Assembly (NCBI RefSeq): GCF_042660705.1
Contig: NZ_JBHSUQ010000002.1
Direction: 5' to 3' (one strand)
From: Undibacterium_A arcticum
GTDB lineage: Bacteria; Pseudomonadota; Gammaproteobacteria; Burkholderiales; Burkholderiaceae_D
DNA length: 64,000 nucleotides
A program made the position numbers and the translations under genes. The notes under the pieces are model-generated. The model was not told where the DNA came from, did no database searches, and saw only the letters and a list, made by a program, of their open reading frames with translations. Each line of letters starts with the position of its first letter. Positions within the stretch are counted from its first letter, which is position 1. Positions 9,881 to 19,475 of the stretch are shown one piece after another.

Positions 9881-10076
9881 GCCAAGCCCAGCTGCGGATG
9901 CGTTATCCGCATCGCGGTCACTTCTGCACGGTCCCGGACAGCAGGATGCGAACGCCGGTCGCTGCTTTCAATCGGCTAGGTCTTTAATCACCGTCACGAT
10001 ACCTGAAAAGTGGAAGCGCGCGGTACTAGCGACGAGAGAGTTTCTTGCGGCGCCAACCAACCCAACCTAACGCCAG

Positions 10077-10697
10077 TCATGGCGCTTCCTTGTGAGCCGT
10101 AGAGCTAAATTCTGCGTCGGTCATAAAATCAAAGAAGGCGGTCATCGCCGTGACAATCCCGATTGCTGCCGCGGCCACAGAGCCCCAAAGCAGCCACCGC
10201 CGTTTGGTCAACACGGTAATGGCTGCCAGTGCAATTGCTATCTGGATAAACGTCAATGCGAGAGCCAAGCGCTCATGGGGTTTAAGCTTTGCTTCGGATT
10301 CTTCTCCCAGTTTGCGGGATTCTGCCTGCAGCTTTTGGGCCTCGGCCTGAACTTCAGCTTTCTCTTTTTCCTCTTTTGCCTTGTCGGCCAAAAACCGTGC
10401 TTTGATTTCCGGTGAATTGGATAAGGCAGCGGCTGCATCGTCAAGGTGGCCCTTTATCGATTTCGCTTGGTAGAACGCCCACTGATCCGAAGCTTCCGCT
10501 TGTTTCAATATGCTTTGGTTTTTGAGGAACATCGCTTCGTTCTGCGCACTCCCGCTTTGGTAGCTGATTAACGCACCGATAGTGGCAAGAACAGCGGTCA
10601 TCAATGCAATTTTTTGCGTTAATCCATCCCGCTTTTTTTCAACAGCTTCTTCAAACTCATGTTCGTGCGGACTTGGCACTTCGTATTCTTCTTCCAT
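10077..10697 (-). CDS. DUF4337 domain membrane protein
   Basis: The start is chosen at ATG 10695-10697 (MEEEYEVPSPHEHEFEEAVE); the longer frame to 10802 adds an untypical leader. The protein has a first membrane helix (IALMTAVLATIGALISYQSG), a long charged helical region rich in Lys, Glu and Ala, and two C-terminal helices (LALTFIQIAIALAAITVL and WGSVAAAAIGIVTAMTAFF). This is the DUF4337 layout. It is an inner-membrane protein of unknown function. The frame is intact. Confidence 0.85.
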   Translation of the reverse strand: MEEEYEVPSPHEHEFEEAVEKKRDGLTQKIALMTAVLATIGALISYQSGSAQNEAMFLKNQSILKQAEASDQWAFYQAKSIKGHLDDAAAALSNSPEIKARFLADKAKEEKEKAEVQAEAQKLQAESRKLGEESEAKLKPHERLALALTFIQIAIALAAITVLTKRRWLLWGSVAAAAIGIVTAMTAFFDFMTDAEFSSTAHKEAP

Positions 10698-10826
10698 GGG
10701 GCGGCCTCTAAAAAGCGGGAAATCGGAGCGCACGGCAGTAACAGCAAAGAATATCATGCACCGTGCGCCACACCCCGGGGTCATCGCCGGCCCATGTCTC
10801 AAATGACGTTCGATGGATGGAATGCC

Positions 10827-10860
10827 AAAAAAAAGGCTCCTTTTTCGGAGCCATTTTTTC
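10827..10860. terminator. Bidirectional rho-independent terminator
   Basis: GGCTCC (10835-10840) pairs with GGAGCC (10847-10852) around a six-base loop, with an A8 tract on the left and a T6 tract on the right. The symmetric tracts fit termination on both strands. It lies upstream of the DUF4337 gene and downstream of the damaged VWVN copy, which is transcribed toward it from the right only in part. Confidence 0.7.
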
Positions 10861-10922
10861 AGTCATGCGGAGTACAGATGATATCCGCTGTGAATCTCAT
10901 CGGAGCGCATGTGTGACGGCTA

Positions 10923-11078
10923 TTAACTGCATGCCTTGCCATGGTCAGCGCGGTAGCCTTCGATTTGGCATCGGTTTCGGTCCTGTCTGCGCCAGCCTTG
11001 GTTTTGCCGTAATACCTGGTGTTTTGGCAATGATAAACTTTGCTGCCGGTGTTCACCCAAACCTGCCCCCTATAGCTC
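10923..11078 (-). pseudogene. Truncated second copy of the VWVNTxSKxYHC domain
   Basis: The frame reads GQVWVNTGSKVYHC, then NTRYYGKTKAGADRTETDAK. One base is missing near SKG, after which GYRADHGKACS and a TAA at 10923-10925 appear in the next frame. A TAG stands just upstream of the domain and no signal peptide is present. It is a decayed paralogue of the gene at 3450-3849. Confidence 0.65.
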
Positions 11079-11526
11079 GGAGGCTAGTTTTTCAGCACGC
11101 GCCACAGTGAGGCCTTTACCTGTATATAATTTACGGCAAGTCAAGGCAAGGCTGGCGGAGCTTCACCTGATAACGCAGCTGCACCAATGATCACCCCAAG
11201 CAAAACGAGGGATTCCAGGCGGAGAATGAAAACAAGGCGATGCATCGCGACAGGTAACGGCATTGCCCTCGAATCTGGCGTTACTACTGCGGGAAAGCCA
11301 ATAAATCGGTTAAACGCGCCAGCAAAAGCAATCTCGGGGACGCGAAAGCAGCGTAATCGCCATGCCGCGCGCCCGAGTCGGGTATGTGTTTGGCGCGCTG
11401 GTCCAAATGGGTCGCAAGCAGGTGCTATGTATGGGAATAGGACGCGCCCACGTTTGCATTGAACCTAGATACAATTTAAAGATGCCACCGGCAAAGAAAG
11501 AGCCCGCAGCGTTTCCGGCGCGGGCC
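11079..11526. other. Gene-free flank of the IS1380 element
   Basis: Short frames on both strands show no recognisable protein. A plus frame at 11187-11462 is basic and low-complexity and has no ribosome site. Confidence 0.4.
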
Positions 11527-11530
11527 CTAG

Positions 11531-13189
11531 CCTGAATGTTTCATGAACTGACATTACGACCGAAATTTGCTCGCAATGTCGGATTTCCGGGCCACCTAAA
11601 AATGGTTGGGCGAAACTTCCCCTACCCAAGCGAAATCGGGATGTTGGCAAGCGGGTTGGGTAGTGAAATTGACGGGCGGGAGGTCGATTCTCGGCGGACC
11701 GGACGAAATCAAGTCAGGAAGAGTTGACGATGTTTGCGGGTATAGAGACGAACAGCCGTTCGGCAAGCGTATACAGTAAATTTTTTACTGTGCAGGCGCT
11801 GGGCAGATGCAGCGTGATGCGCTGTTTGCTTTGCCGAACCTGGACTGCAATCTTGAACAGCTTGGCGATGACCGTCGAAGGTTGTGCTTGCGACAGCGCG
11901 GTATGCATCAACGCCTGGGTGCGCAGTTGTTGATGCAGGACGTAGGCGGCGGCATGCAGCAGCAGGCGCATGCAATTGGCAAGGAAACTGGTGCACGAAG
12001 TACGATCGGCGGCCAGATCTGTCTTCAAATGCTTGATGAAATTTTCGGCCTGTCCACGGGCGCAATAAATTTCTTCATACAGCATGCCGGCATCGAGTCC
12101 GACCAGCGAGGTCACCACGAAGCGTGGATTCTCGCCCAGCGCCATCACCTCGGCCTTGAGCAGCACGCGCCAGGTCCTGGACCACGAAGCTGCTGCATAG
12201 TCAAACTCATCAAACAGGCGCACCGCATCGGGCACCACGTCCTGAGTCTGCACGTCGGCCCACAACTGGCAGGCGCGTTGCTTGGCCGACTCGGCCAGCA
12301 CTTGCAGTCTTTTATTGCCAGGAAGCCCGAAGATGAAGTCGGTATTGGGCATGGCGTCGATCATCGCCATCATTTCCGGGCCGCTGAAATGGCCGTCGCC
12401 GCGCACCAGAATGTGCGTGGCGGGAAACTGGCGGCGAATCAACGTGAGCACGCGGCGCATGATCATGGCGTTCTCGGCGCCCGTTGGTCGTTTGCCAGGG
12501 CGCAGTACGGCCGCCACCAATGCGCCCGACTGGCCGTCGAAGATCATCAGCGGCACGTGCTTTGATAGAAATGATTGTAAAACGCCAGCGGCTGCTGTCC
12601 GTAGGCCGCGTCTTCCGAATGGTCCAGGTCGAGCACGATGTTCTTTGGCGCGCTGGCAAAGCCGGCGACGAATTGTTCAACGAGAGCCTGACTGAACCGG
12701 TAAATATCCTTGCTGCTGGCCGCGTGTTCGAAGCGCGACATCGTCGCCGCCGAGGCCAGCGCAGTGCCGGCATCGAACGGCAAACGGCCGGCGCCAAGCT
12801 TGAACATCGGATCGTGGCGCAAGCTATTGGAATCGTTGCCATCTTCGTAGCCGCAGCCGATTTGGTAGATCCGCTGCGTCAGCAGATCGCACGAGAATGG
12901 GTAATGTAGCTGGCGTGCCGGGTATCGACCACGGCGGCATTGATGCGCTCGGTCAATCCGATCTGGCGATCAATGCCACGTAACAGCAAAGGTCCAAGGT
13001 CGGAAGACAAGCCGCCGCCGGCAAAATCGGCGTGGATGGTATGGCCTGGAATTGATGCAAACCGGAGCTGTTCTGGCGTAGAATTCATGTCGGGCAAGGT
13101 TCTGCTCGTGTTGATGAGTGTGTTTCTAGATAACTCACATTTTATCAATCACTTACGGCATTCTTGCCCTTTTTTATGCAAAATTCAGG
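11531..13189 (-). mobile_element. IS1380-family insertion sequence
   Basis: The left end begins CCTGAATGTTTCATGAA and the right end, read inward, CCTGAATTTTGCATAAA, an imperfect inverted repeat. Both ends are flanked by CTAG (11527-11530 and 13190-13193), giving a 1659-bp element with a 4-bp target duplication; as CTAG is palindromic it could also be read as part of the repeats. The single minus-strand transposase is of IS1380 type. Size and duplication length fit that family. Confidence 0.85.
11714..13088 (-). pseudogene. IS1380-family transposase, two frameshifts
   Basis: Three consecutive frames together make one transposase. The first starts MNSTPEQLRFASIPGHTIHA with FAGGGLSSDLGPLLL. The second (from about 12889) has NSLRHDPMFKLGAGRLP and IVLDLDHSEDAAYGQQ. 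The third (from about 12565) has PLMIFDGQSGALVAAVLRPG, HILVRGDGHFSGPEMMAMI and the CARGQAENFIKHLK block near the end. These are typical IS1380 DDE transposase blocks. Breaks near 12890 and 12565 would stop production of a full protein, so the copy appears inactive unless the shifts are read errors. Confidence 0.85.
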
Positions 13190-13208
13190 CTAGATGCGTT
13201 TCGTTCAA

Positions 13209-13420
13209 TTAGTTGCGCGACCCCGTTACAATCCGAAGCATTGTCAGCAACATATTCAGGATATCCAGGTACAGGCCAATGGCACTGACATAGGCCAGCC
13301 TCGAACTCAGCGCCGGTGTCGGGTAAACAATGCTGAAAACATCGTCGTCATTGACCTTACAGATGAAGACTACAATCAGTTGGTTATCGAGGTAGAAAAT
13401 CCTGATAGCGTCATCAGTCT
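13209..13420 (-). pseudogene. Possible Bax inhibitor-1/YccA-like C-terminal fragment
   Basis: The minus strand reads an open stretch ending SAIGLYLDILNMLLTMLRIV and a stop at 13209-13211. The pattern LYLDxxNxxLxxLRI is like the last membrane helix of BI-1/YccA proteins. No start or other helix is visible and the IS1380 element ends 16 bases past the stop. The assignment is tentative. Confidence 0.35.
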
Positions 13421-13857
13421 GCTATCCAACGAGTCCCACTAACTGCCTCATGCCTAACCCAACTTCAACATAGACGGCGCGAAAACGAGAAACAGTGGCC
13501 TACCTTGTCACCAAGTGGTAATCATCCAATAGTATCTTTCCATCTATCCGATTTCTTCCACACGTTGAAATCGGATTTGCTCGCAGCCTAGTCGCTGTGC
13601 CGAGCTCTACCGTAGCTGGCGGTCGGGAAATATTCTAGCACCAATAACCGAAGACGCAGTGGGCACGACTTTCCTCAATCTAAATGAGGGGTCAATCTAC
13701 TCGTGCATTAAACGCAGCGGACAACTGTGCTGTCGACGCGTTACACTTCTTGCATGTCGCCGTTAAATGGGATAGCCCAGACATTTCATAATGTGTTCGT
13801 CCGCCTACAAGCTTCCCGCACGAATTTACATTTCTGTACGGAAATTATAGGCTAGTC
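13421..13857. other. Upstream region of the GGDEF-EAL gene, no gene seen
   Basis: No frame here resembles a protein. It should hold the promoter of the gene starting near 13858, but I see no clear -35/-10 pair. Confidence 0.4.
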
Positions 13858-16475
13858 TTGCTTTGGCCAATCGCTGCAATCGTGATTGGCGCTATCGTCT
13901 GGCAATTGGTCGTCTTGAATCTGCATCACGATAAATTACTACTAGAAAAACAGACGCGAGATAAGGCTGAAGCATTAGCCAATAGTTACGCCTTCCATCT
14001 GGCGCCAACTTTGGAGGAGATTGACCAGATTGCCTTGCATGTTCGATACGATTGGCAACTTTCTGAGGGGCGGCTAAGCCTGGAGCAGGCTAAAAGAGCC
14101 GGGCTGTTTCCGCCATCATCCATCTTTTATGTTGCCGTCATTGACCGCAACGGCATGCCCGTCACTGGTACTTTGCCGACGCATGGCAGCGTCTCTTTGG
14201 GCGACAGAGAATATTTTCTCTTTCAAAAAACAGCGACCCAAGACCTGTTGTATATCGGCCCTCCTGTAATCGGCAGGATATCGGAAAGGAGCACTATTCT
14301 TTTCTCCCGCAGGATATTCAAACCGGATGGCAGTTTTGATGGCGTCGTACTCGTGTCTGTGTCACCGAGTTACTTTACCGCCGACTATAACGACTCAGCC
14401 CTCGGGATAAATGGTTTTGTAGGGGTTGTTGGTGACGACCATGTCATCCGTGCCACACGCACCGGCCAGACGGTCCATCCTCCAACCGCCCAAGCCCTGA
14501 TTTCCGCCCCCCTGTTCGCACCGCCAGCACAGGGAAGCGCTCTCCTGGATGGCAACGAATGGTTTGCGGACAAACGCAGTCGGTACGTTGGCTGGCGCGC
14601 CGTTAACGGGTATCCGCTGACGGCAGTGGTTGGCCTTGACACCGAAGCAGTGCTGGCACCGCTGCGCCAACACGAGGCGCAAGTGCTCAGCAACTCAGTT
14701 TGGGCGACGTCGGCTCTGGCATTCTTCACCCTCATCGCCACCGCGCTTTCGTTGCGCCTGGCATGGCGCAAGCACAATATGGAACTGATGCAGAGCACCT
14801 ACCGGATGGCGACGGAAGGCGGTAATGAAGGATTCTACATCGCCCGTCCGATACGGCTGGACGACGGCTCGATTCCCGACTTCGAAGTCATCGATTGCAA
14901 CCATCGAGGGGCAGAGTTTGTTCGGCACCGGCGCGAAGAGTTAATCGGCAAAACCATCTTGGCTCTTTATGCGGGAGCCAATCCCGACCGCTTGATTAGA
15001 ATATTGCACGAGGCGATGCAAACGGGTGCTTTCGAGGGTGAAGTTGAGGTGCCAAGTGAAAGCCCTGTTGCGACACGCTGGGTGCATTTGAAGATTTTAC
15101 GCTCAGGCGACGATTTGGCTTTGACGTTGCGCGATATTAGTGACACCAAGGCGCATGTTGCCGATTTGGAGCGGCGTGGAAATGAAGATACGCTGACCGG
15201 TCTTCCCAATCGCCATTGGGTTCAACACTATCTTCCCAGGGCCATCGAACATGCCGCCGCAAACCACCTAATGCTGGCGATTCTGTTTATCGACCTGGAC
15301 GGATTTAAGGCGGTCAACGATAGGATGGGCCATGCTGCGGGAGATGATGTATTGCGCAGCGCCGCCCGGCGCATCAAGGATGCAGTCCGACCTCACGACT
15401 GCGTTGTACGGCTCGGTGGCGACGAATTCGTCGTCATTCTAGAAACGCTCACCCATGCCACGGACGCTGCCCATGTCGCCGAACGCATTCTGTACGGGTT
15501 TCAGGATGCGTTCCGTCTCACCGCGGGAATACATTCTCTGGGTGCCTCGATTGGCATCAGCGTATTTCCGGACGATGGTACGGATGTCGACACTTTGCTG
15601 CAGAATGCGGATATCGCCATGTACTCGGTAAAGACGAGCAGGAAGCGAAACTACCGATTTATGACCAACGATTCTATGAATCCTTGCGAAGTCGCCTGGA
15701 GCAAGAAGCTGAGCTGCGACTAGCCATCGAACGGGACCAGTTCGTGATGTACTACCAGCCGCGCATCGATATCTCCACCGGGATGACATCCAGCATGGAG
15801 GCACTGGTGCGCTGGGCTCACCCAACGAAGGGACTGATAAGTCCAGCGGATTTTATCCCGTTGGCAGAGGAGACCGATGTCATCCTAAGTTTAGGTGAGA
15901 TGGTCATCGATAAAGTATGTGCTCAGCTCGCAGACTGGGAAAAGGCAGGAAAAGAGCCGGTTCCAGTGTCAATCAACGTGTCGTCCCGCCAATTTAATGA
16001 AACGGACATTGCAAAAATTCTGTCCGCTTCGCTCACACGTCACAAGATTGATGCGAGGCTGATTGAAATCGAACTCACTGAATCGTCAATGATGGGCGAC
16101 AGTCAAGAGGTTGCGCGGGCACTCACTGCCATCCGACGAATGGGCATCAAGCTACTGGTCGACGACTTTGGCACCGGCTATTCGTCGCTCGCCCAGCTAC
16201 AACGGCTCGACTTTGACTTGCTGAAAGTCGACCAGGCTTTTACGGCACGGCTTGAAAAGACAAAGGAAGGAAGCGTGTTTTTCCTCGCCATTATCACGAT
16301 GGCACACGCCCTTGGAATGCGAGTCGTTGCCGAAGGTGTCGAAACTGAAGCCCAGGCCGAGATACTAAAGGCCCTTCAATGTGACGAACTCCAGGGATTC
16401 TATATATCGATGCCTCTTGCTCCATCAGATATGGAGCCTTTCCCGTTACGGCGGTCGCTTCCATTGACGGCGTAG
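13858..16475 (+). pseudogene. Membrane GGDEF-EAL cyclic-di-GMP protein, one frameshift
   Basis: The first frame (13858-15723) has a membrane helix (LWPIAAIVIGAIVWQLVVL), a periplasmic sensor region of dCACHE type, a second helix (VWATSALAFFTLIATALSL), a PAS-like part and a GGDEF domain with RLGGDEFVVIL. The second frame (to 16475) has an EAL domain with MEALVRWAHP, EIELTESSMM and LLVDDFGTGYSSL. The break is at TTT 15658-15660 and one T restores NYRFYDQ. Both catalytic motifs are intact. The start TTG at 13858 is weak: the frame is open back to a stop at 13789 but has no ATG, so the 5-prime end may also be damaged. Confidence 0.85.
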
Positions 16476-16688
16476 CCTCTTTTTTCCGGAATGCCCGCAC
16501 GCCTTGAAAATACCGCGACCGATTCGGCTAACACCCACGCCATCAGTGCTGCGAAATAAAGCCGATAATCGGCTCGTGAGCGGCATTGCGCTTCACCGGG
16601 TACCCTTGCTCATGTCGAGCGAGTCGACGTGCCGTTTGAACGCTGGCGATGACGATACAAAGACCGGACGCGCGCAGCAAAGAAAAAA
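16476..16688. other. Short intergenic stretch with a small palindrome
   Basis: Only a 13-base palindrome (GCCGATAATCGGC, near 16561) was noticed. No gene. Confidence 0.3.
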
Positions 16689-16885
16689 TTAACCTCGAAA
16701 TTGACCAGCTTTGGGAACTGAATCAGCTTCCTCCTTGCCTATGCCATAGGACTTCTGAATTTTTCCGGCAAACTGATCACGTGTGCCGGCAATTTCATCG
16801 ACCTGGACATTCTTCAGCTTGCTCCATTGCAGCGGCACTTTTCCTTTGAACTGTTTCTAGTTACCTTCAATTCGACCCATTTCAT
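16689..16885 (-). pseudogene. CsbD-family stress protein pseudogene
   Basis: The pieces IEGN, KQFKGKVPLQWSKLK, VDEIAGTRDQFAGKIQKSYG and IGKEEAD follow the CsbD pattern seen intact at 40328-40540. The Trp of the GNW motif is a TAG stop, and the first codons are one base out of frame with the rest. It ends in TAA at 16689-16691. Stop plus frameshift indicate a real pseudogene. Confidence 0.75.
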
Positions 16886-17162
16886 GATGCGATCCGCGCT
16901 GTCTATTCAGTCAGTTAAAGAATCATTGCGGTGCCAAAATGCCACGCAACATGCCTATCAATCGATTCGTCCCGAAGAATAAAAATTTAAGCTATTTCGT
17001 CGATCAAATGTTTTGACACGCTAATGGAAATTTTGACGAAAGAAATCACAACCATAATGTAATGGCGTCAAATACGTTGGCCAACAACTCCGCTGGCATG
17101 TGTGCATGACATGATGTTTCGTCGCCACAACATCTTACCTGCGGAGTGTCACACGTTCGCAG
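16886..17162. other. Intergenic stretch
   Basis: AT-richer than its surroundings, with no recognisable gene on either strand. Confidence 0.3.
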
Positions 17163-17294
17163 TCATTTTGCCTTTTCTGCCGCGCCCTGAACTTTCTCCC
17201 CACCTTTTTCAATATCTTTCCCAGCACCTTGGAAGGTGTTGCAGCCCGCAATAACACCAAACAAGACAAACATTGCCATGATGTTTCTCAACAT
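17163..17294 (-). CDS. Entericidin A/B family lipoprotein
   Basis: A 43-residue protein, MLRNIMAMFVLFGVIAGC with lipobox IAGC, then NTFQGAGKDIEKGGEKVQGA and a Lys-rich end. This is the entericidin pattern (small lipoproteins induced in stationary phase or by osmotic stress). A strong AGGAGG site precedes the ATG at 17292-17294. The frame is intact, unlike the chaB and BON pieces next to it. Confidence 0.9.
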   Translation of the reverse strand: MLRNIMAMFVLFGVIAGCNTFQGAGKDIEKGGEKVQGAAEKAK

Positions 17295-17399
17295 GATCTG
17301 ACCTCCTGAGAAATGCACAGCAGACTGGATATTTTGCGTTCACATTCTTGTTGATCAGGTTCCTGATCAACATTGACGGCCTATCAATGGCTGCAATTG

Positions 17400-17650
17400 T
17401 CCCGCCCGCCCGTGCCTTATTTCGCTCCCACTTCCTGCTTTCTTCATCCTTGTAATAGCTGCGTTTGACCGCAGCCCATGCCACTTTGTGTGCAGTTTTT
17501 TCCTCTCTCGTAGCACCACCTTTCCGGTTATTCTTGTTGGGGATATTCTTTCCACGCGATGTTGAAGGCTTCCTGATAAATATCCTGCACGCGGGCGGGC
17601 AAATTGTTACGTACACTTTCCGGTAACTCTTTCACAGAACCGTAGGACAT
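17400..17650 (-). pseudogene. chaB: ChaB family protein, frameshifted
   Basis: ATG 17648-17650 gives MSYGSVKELPESVRNNLPAR followed by VQDIYQEAFNIAWKEY, the ChaB N-terminus. The frame ends early at YPQQE. One base away, NNRKGGATREEKTAHKVAWA and AVKRSYYKD complete the domain. The extra base lies in the four-C run at 17539-17542. The C-terminal end is unclear because the second frame runs on through the entericidin region. ChaB was linked to cation transport by genetics in E. coli; its role is not established. Confidence 0.75.
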
Positions 17651-17654
17651 AGTT

Positions 17655-17800
17655 TTCTGTCCGGACCACAGGTAGTTTTCAGGAAGAGCTTGTTATCGAC
17701 CGATTTCACATCACCGACCGACTGCGCGATTTGCCCGGCACGATCCGTATTCTAAGGATAGTCTAAACTCAGCGTTACCACCCCATTTTGCAGTGTCAAC
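17655..17800 (-). pseudogene. BON-domain fragment
   Basis: The minus strand reads TLQNGVVTLSLDYP, a TAG or TAA stop, then DRAGQIAQSVGDVKSVDNKL, the second half of a BON domain (NGxVTLxG...A..I..SV.GVKSVDN.L). The rest of the gene is missing and its 5-prime side runs into the 10-bp repeat at 17801-17830. BON proteins are periplasmic stress proteins. Confidence 0.65.
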
Positions 17801-17830
17801 ATTGATTTGTATTGATTTGTATTGATTTGT
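17801..17830. repeat. Three perfect tandem copies of a 10-bp unit
   Basis: ATTGATTTGT occurs three times in a row, immediately upstream of the BON remnant on its coding strand. The unit length is near one helical turn. Confidence 0.9.
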
Positions 17831-18449
17831 ATGCGTCCGGTGAGGTACGTATCGACGAACGCGGCAATAGAATCATCTTAATCGGGATAGGGGGACACCT
17901 CACGATGTCCCTGTGCCTGATGAAACTGAAACGACGAACCGATTCCGCGCGGTCCGCAAGAATCCCAACATCGTCAGGGGTGGCTAAACCGAACCGCATT
18001 ACCGGTATCGAAGACCTCGCCGGACGTGGGTTACGGCGGCGTCATCCGATAGTTGTGCGACGCGATGTAACGCCGCTTCCGCCCAAGTCATGATGTGCCG
18101 TCACTTCGAACGCATTGAGAAGAAAATCGAGCGCAAGAAAATCGATGGCAACTTTGAGTTGTTACGGCAGAAGAATAACGTGGCGGAGTGACGCTCGCCC
18201 CGTGCGCCTCTTGTTCAGGGCACTTCTTTCAACGCCGACCTCTTCCCTCCGACCCCATTACCGCCTTTGGTTGTTGGAACCTGCAACCGTAACCGGGTTC
18301 CCCGTCGGGCATCTGAAATTACCCACATTTATGTGGACAGCATTGTGGATAACTGACGCTGACAGCGGACAAAGCTATTGCCAGTAAGGCATGCGAGGGG
18401 GTGCCAAAATTAATGGCAGGAATATGAAAGGCCAATTTTTGTTGCTTGC
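17831..18449. other. Region without a recognised gene
   Basis: A short plus frame from about 18094 to 18191 (MCRHFERIEKKIERKKIDGN) is basic and helical but has no ribosome site or known relatives that I can name. Nothing else stands out. Confidence 0.35.
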
Positions 18450-18680
18450 TTGAGCTTGAGCGGCTTCCCGTCGCTCCTGCCGACGTCCGCAGCGGACGAC
18501 GCGGCTGAGCGCCAGTCGCTGATGGGCACGATGGACCTGCTGAATGCCAAGTATGGTCACGGGACCCTGAAGCAATCGCGCGACGGATTACGCCGGTGGT
18601 GGGAAATGAAAGCAGACAGAAAATCACAGGCTTACACGACCAGCTGGGATGAAATTGCGTTGTTGATGTCGCCGAGCACC
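18450..18680 (+). pseudogene. UmuC (DNA polymerase V) C-terminal fragment
   Basis: The plus frame contains RQSLMGTMDLLNAKYGHGTL, then WWEMKADRKSQAYTTSWDEI. These match the very C-terminus of UmuC-type Y-family polymerases (LM.TMD.LN.R.G.GT and W.MKQERRSP.YTT.WDE). No polymerase domain precedes it and the segment between the two blocks is disturbed. It is a relic of an SOS mutagenesis operon. Confidence 0.75.
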
Positions 18681-18900
18681 CGAAAGGTAAGACCAGCTGG
18701 AAAGACCTTGCAGCAGGCTCACTCTCCCGAGGGGCCCGTAGTGTAAGAAACAATGCCACGAGAAAATCAACTTGCAACTGCAGTACAGAGCTTTCACATG
18801 CCCGATTGCATCGGTGTCACTCTCTGAGAGACACAACACAGCCGTTCTACAAAAATGACGTAACATCCTCATTCGTTCAGCTCCAACGAAGGAAGCCGTC

Positions 18901-19314
18901 ATGTCGCCAATCAAGCCCTATACAGTTAAAAGTACGCCTATCAACCTCAAGGACCCTGAATATGACAAATATCGTCCGTTTGGCGGATATGACGAAGTGA
19001 AGAAGGCTTACACGCCACTCCGTTTTGCAGAGATAAGTGACGAGCTTGAAGGCTCGGGCACCCAGGTCAACTACCCACTCGATTCCATCACGCTTGCAAT
19101 GGAAGCTGGCATTTTCAAAGACAGCGACACGTTCGTCGCCAAGGCATTTGCCACGACAGAAGATGCTGCAGAATTCGTTGAAGCTCTACGGGGCCACGAA
19201 TACTACTGGTTGAACGAACGGCATTTTTATGCATTTTCACATGCGCTTAACTGTGACGAGTCGCAAATGCGGACGTACCCAGAAATAGCTGATTTGATAG
19301 CAAACGAGATTTGA
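18901..19314 (+). CDS. Hypothetical protein, 137 residues
   Basis: ATG 18901 follows GAAGGAAG at a good distance and the frame is undamaged. The protein (MSPIKPYTVKSTPINLKDPE ...) is acidic, soluble, without signal or membrane segments, and rich in aromatic residues near the end (ALRGHEYYWLNERHFYAFSH). Base composition is lower in GC than the neighbours. I do not recognise a family. It may be an acquired accessory gene. Confidence 0.65.
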   Translation: MSPIKPYTVKSTPINLKDPEYDKYRPFGGYDEVKKAYTPLRFAEISDELEGSGTQVNYPLDSITLAMEAGIFKDSDTFVAKAFATTEDAAEFVEALRGHEYYWLNERHFYAFSHALNCDESQMRTYPEIADLIANEI

Positions 19315-19322
19315 ACGTCGCG

Positions 19323-19475
19323 TCAATGCGCCAAGAAATAATCCAGATAGGCATCACGTTCGGCCGTAGCCATGGCACCGTGCGAGTTTTGAAAATGATG
19401 ACTTGGTTTTTCATTGTCTAAGCCACAGTGATTTGCATTGGTGACAGGCGTCTTCGTGGCTTGCGAGGCACTCAT
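19323..19475 (-). CDS. Possible 50-residue protein
   Basis: ATG 19473-19475 to TGA 19323-19325 encodes MSASQATKTPVTNANHCGLD and ends AERDAYLDYFLAH. It converges with the gene at 18901. Composition looks protein-like but there is no strong ribosome site and no known family. Confidence 0.25.
   Translation of the reverse strand: MSASQATKTPVTNANHCGLDNEKPSHHFQNSHGAMATAERDAYLDYFLAH

Noticed and set aside
11807..12565. 252-codon open frame on the plus strand
   Set aside because: Antisense to the IS1380 transposase; no family features.
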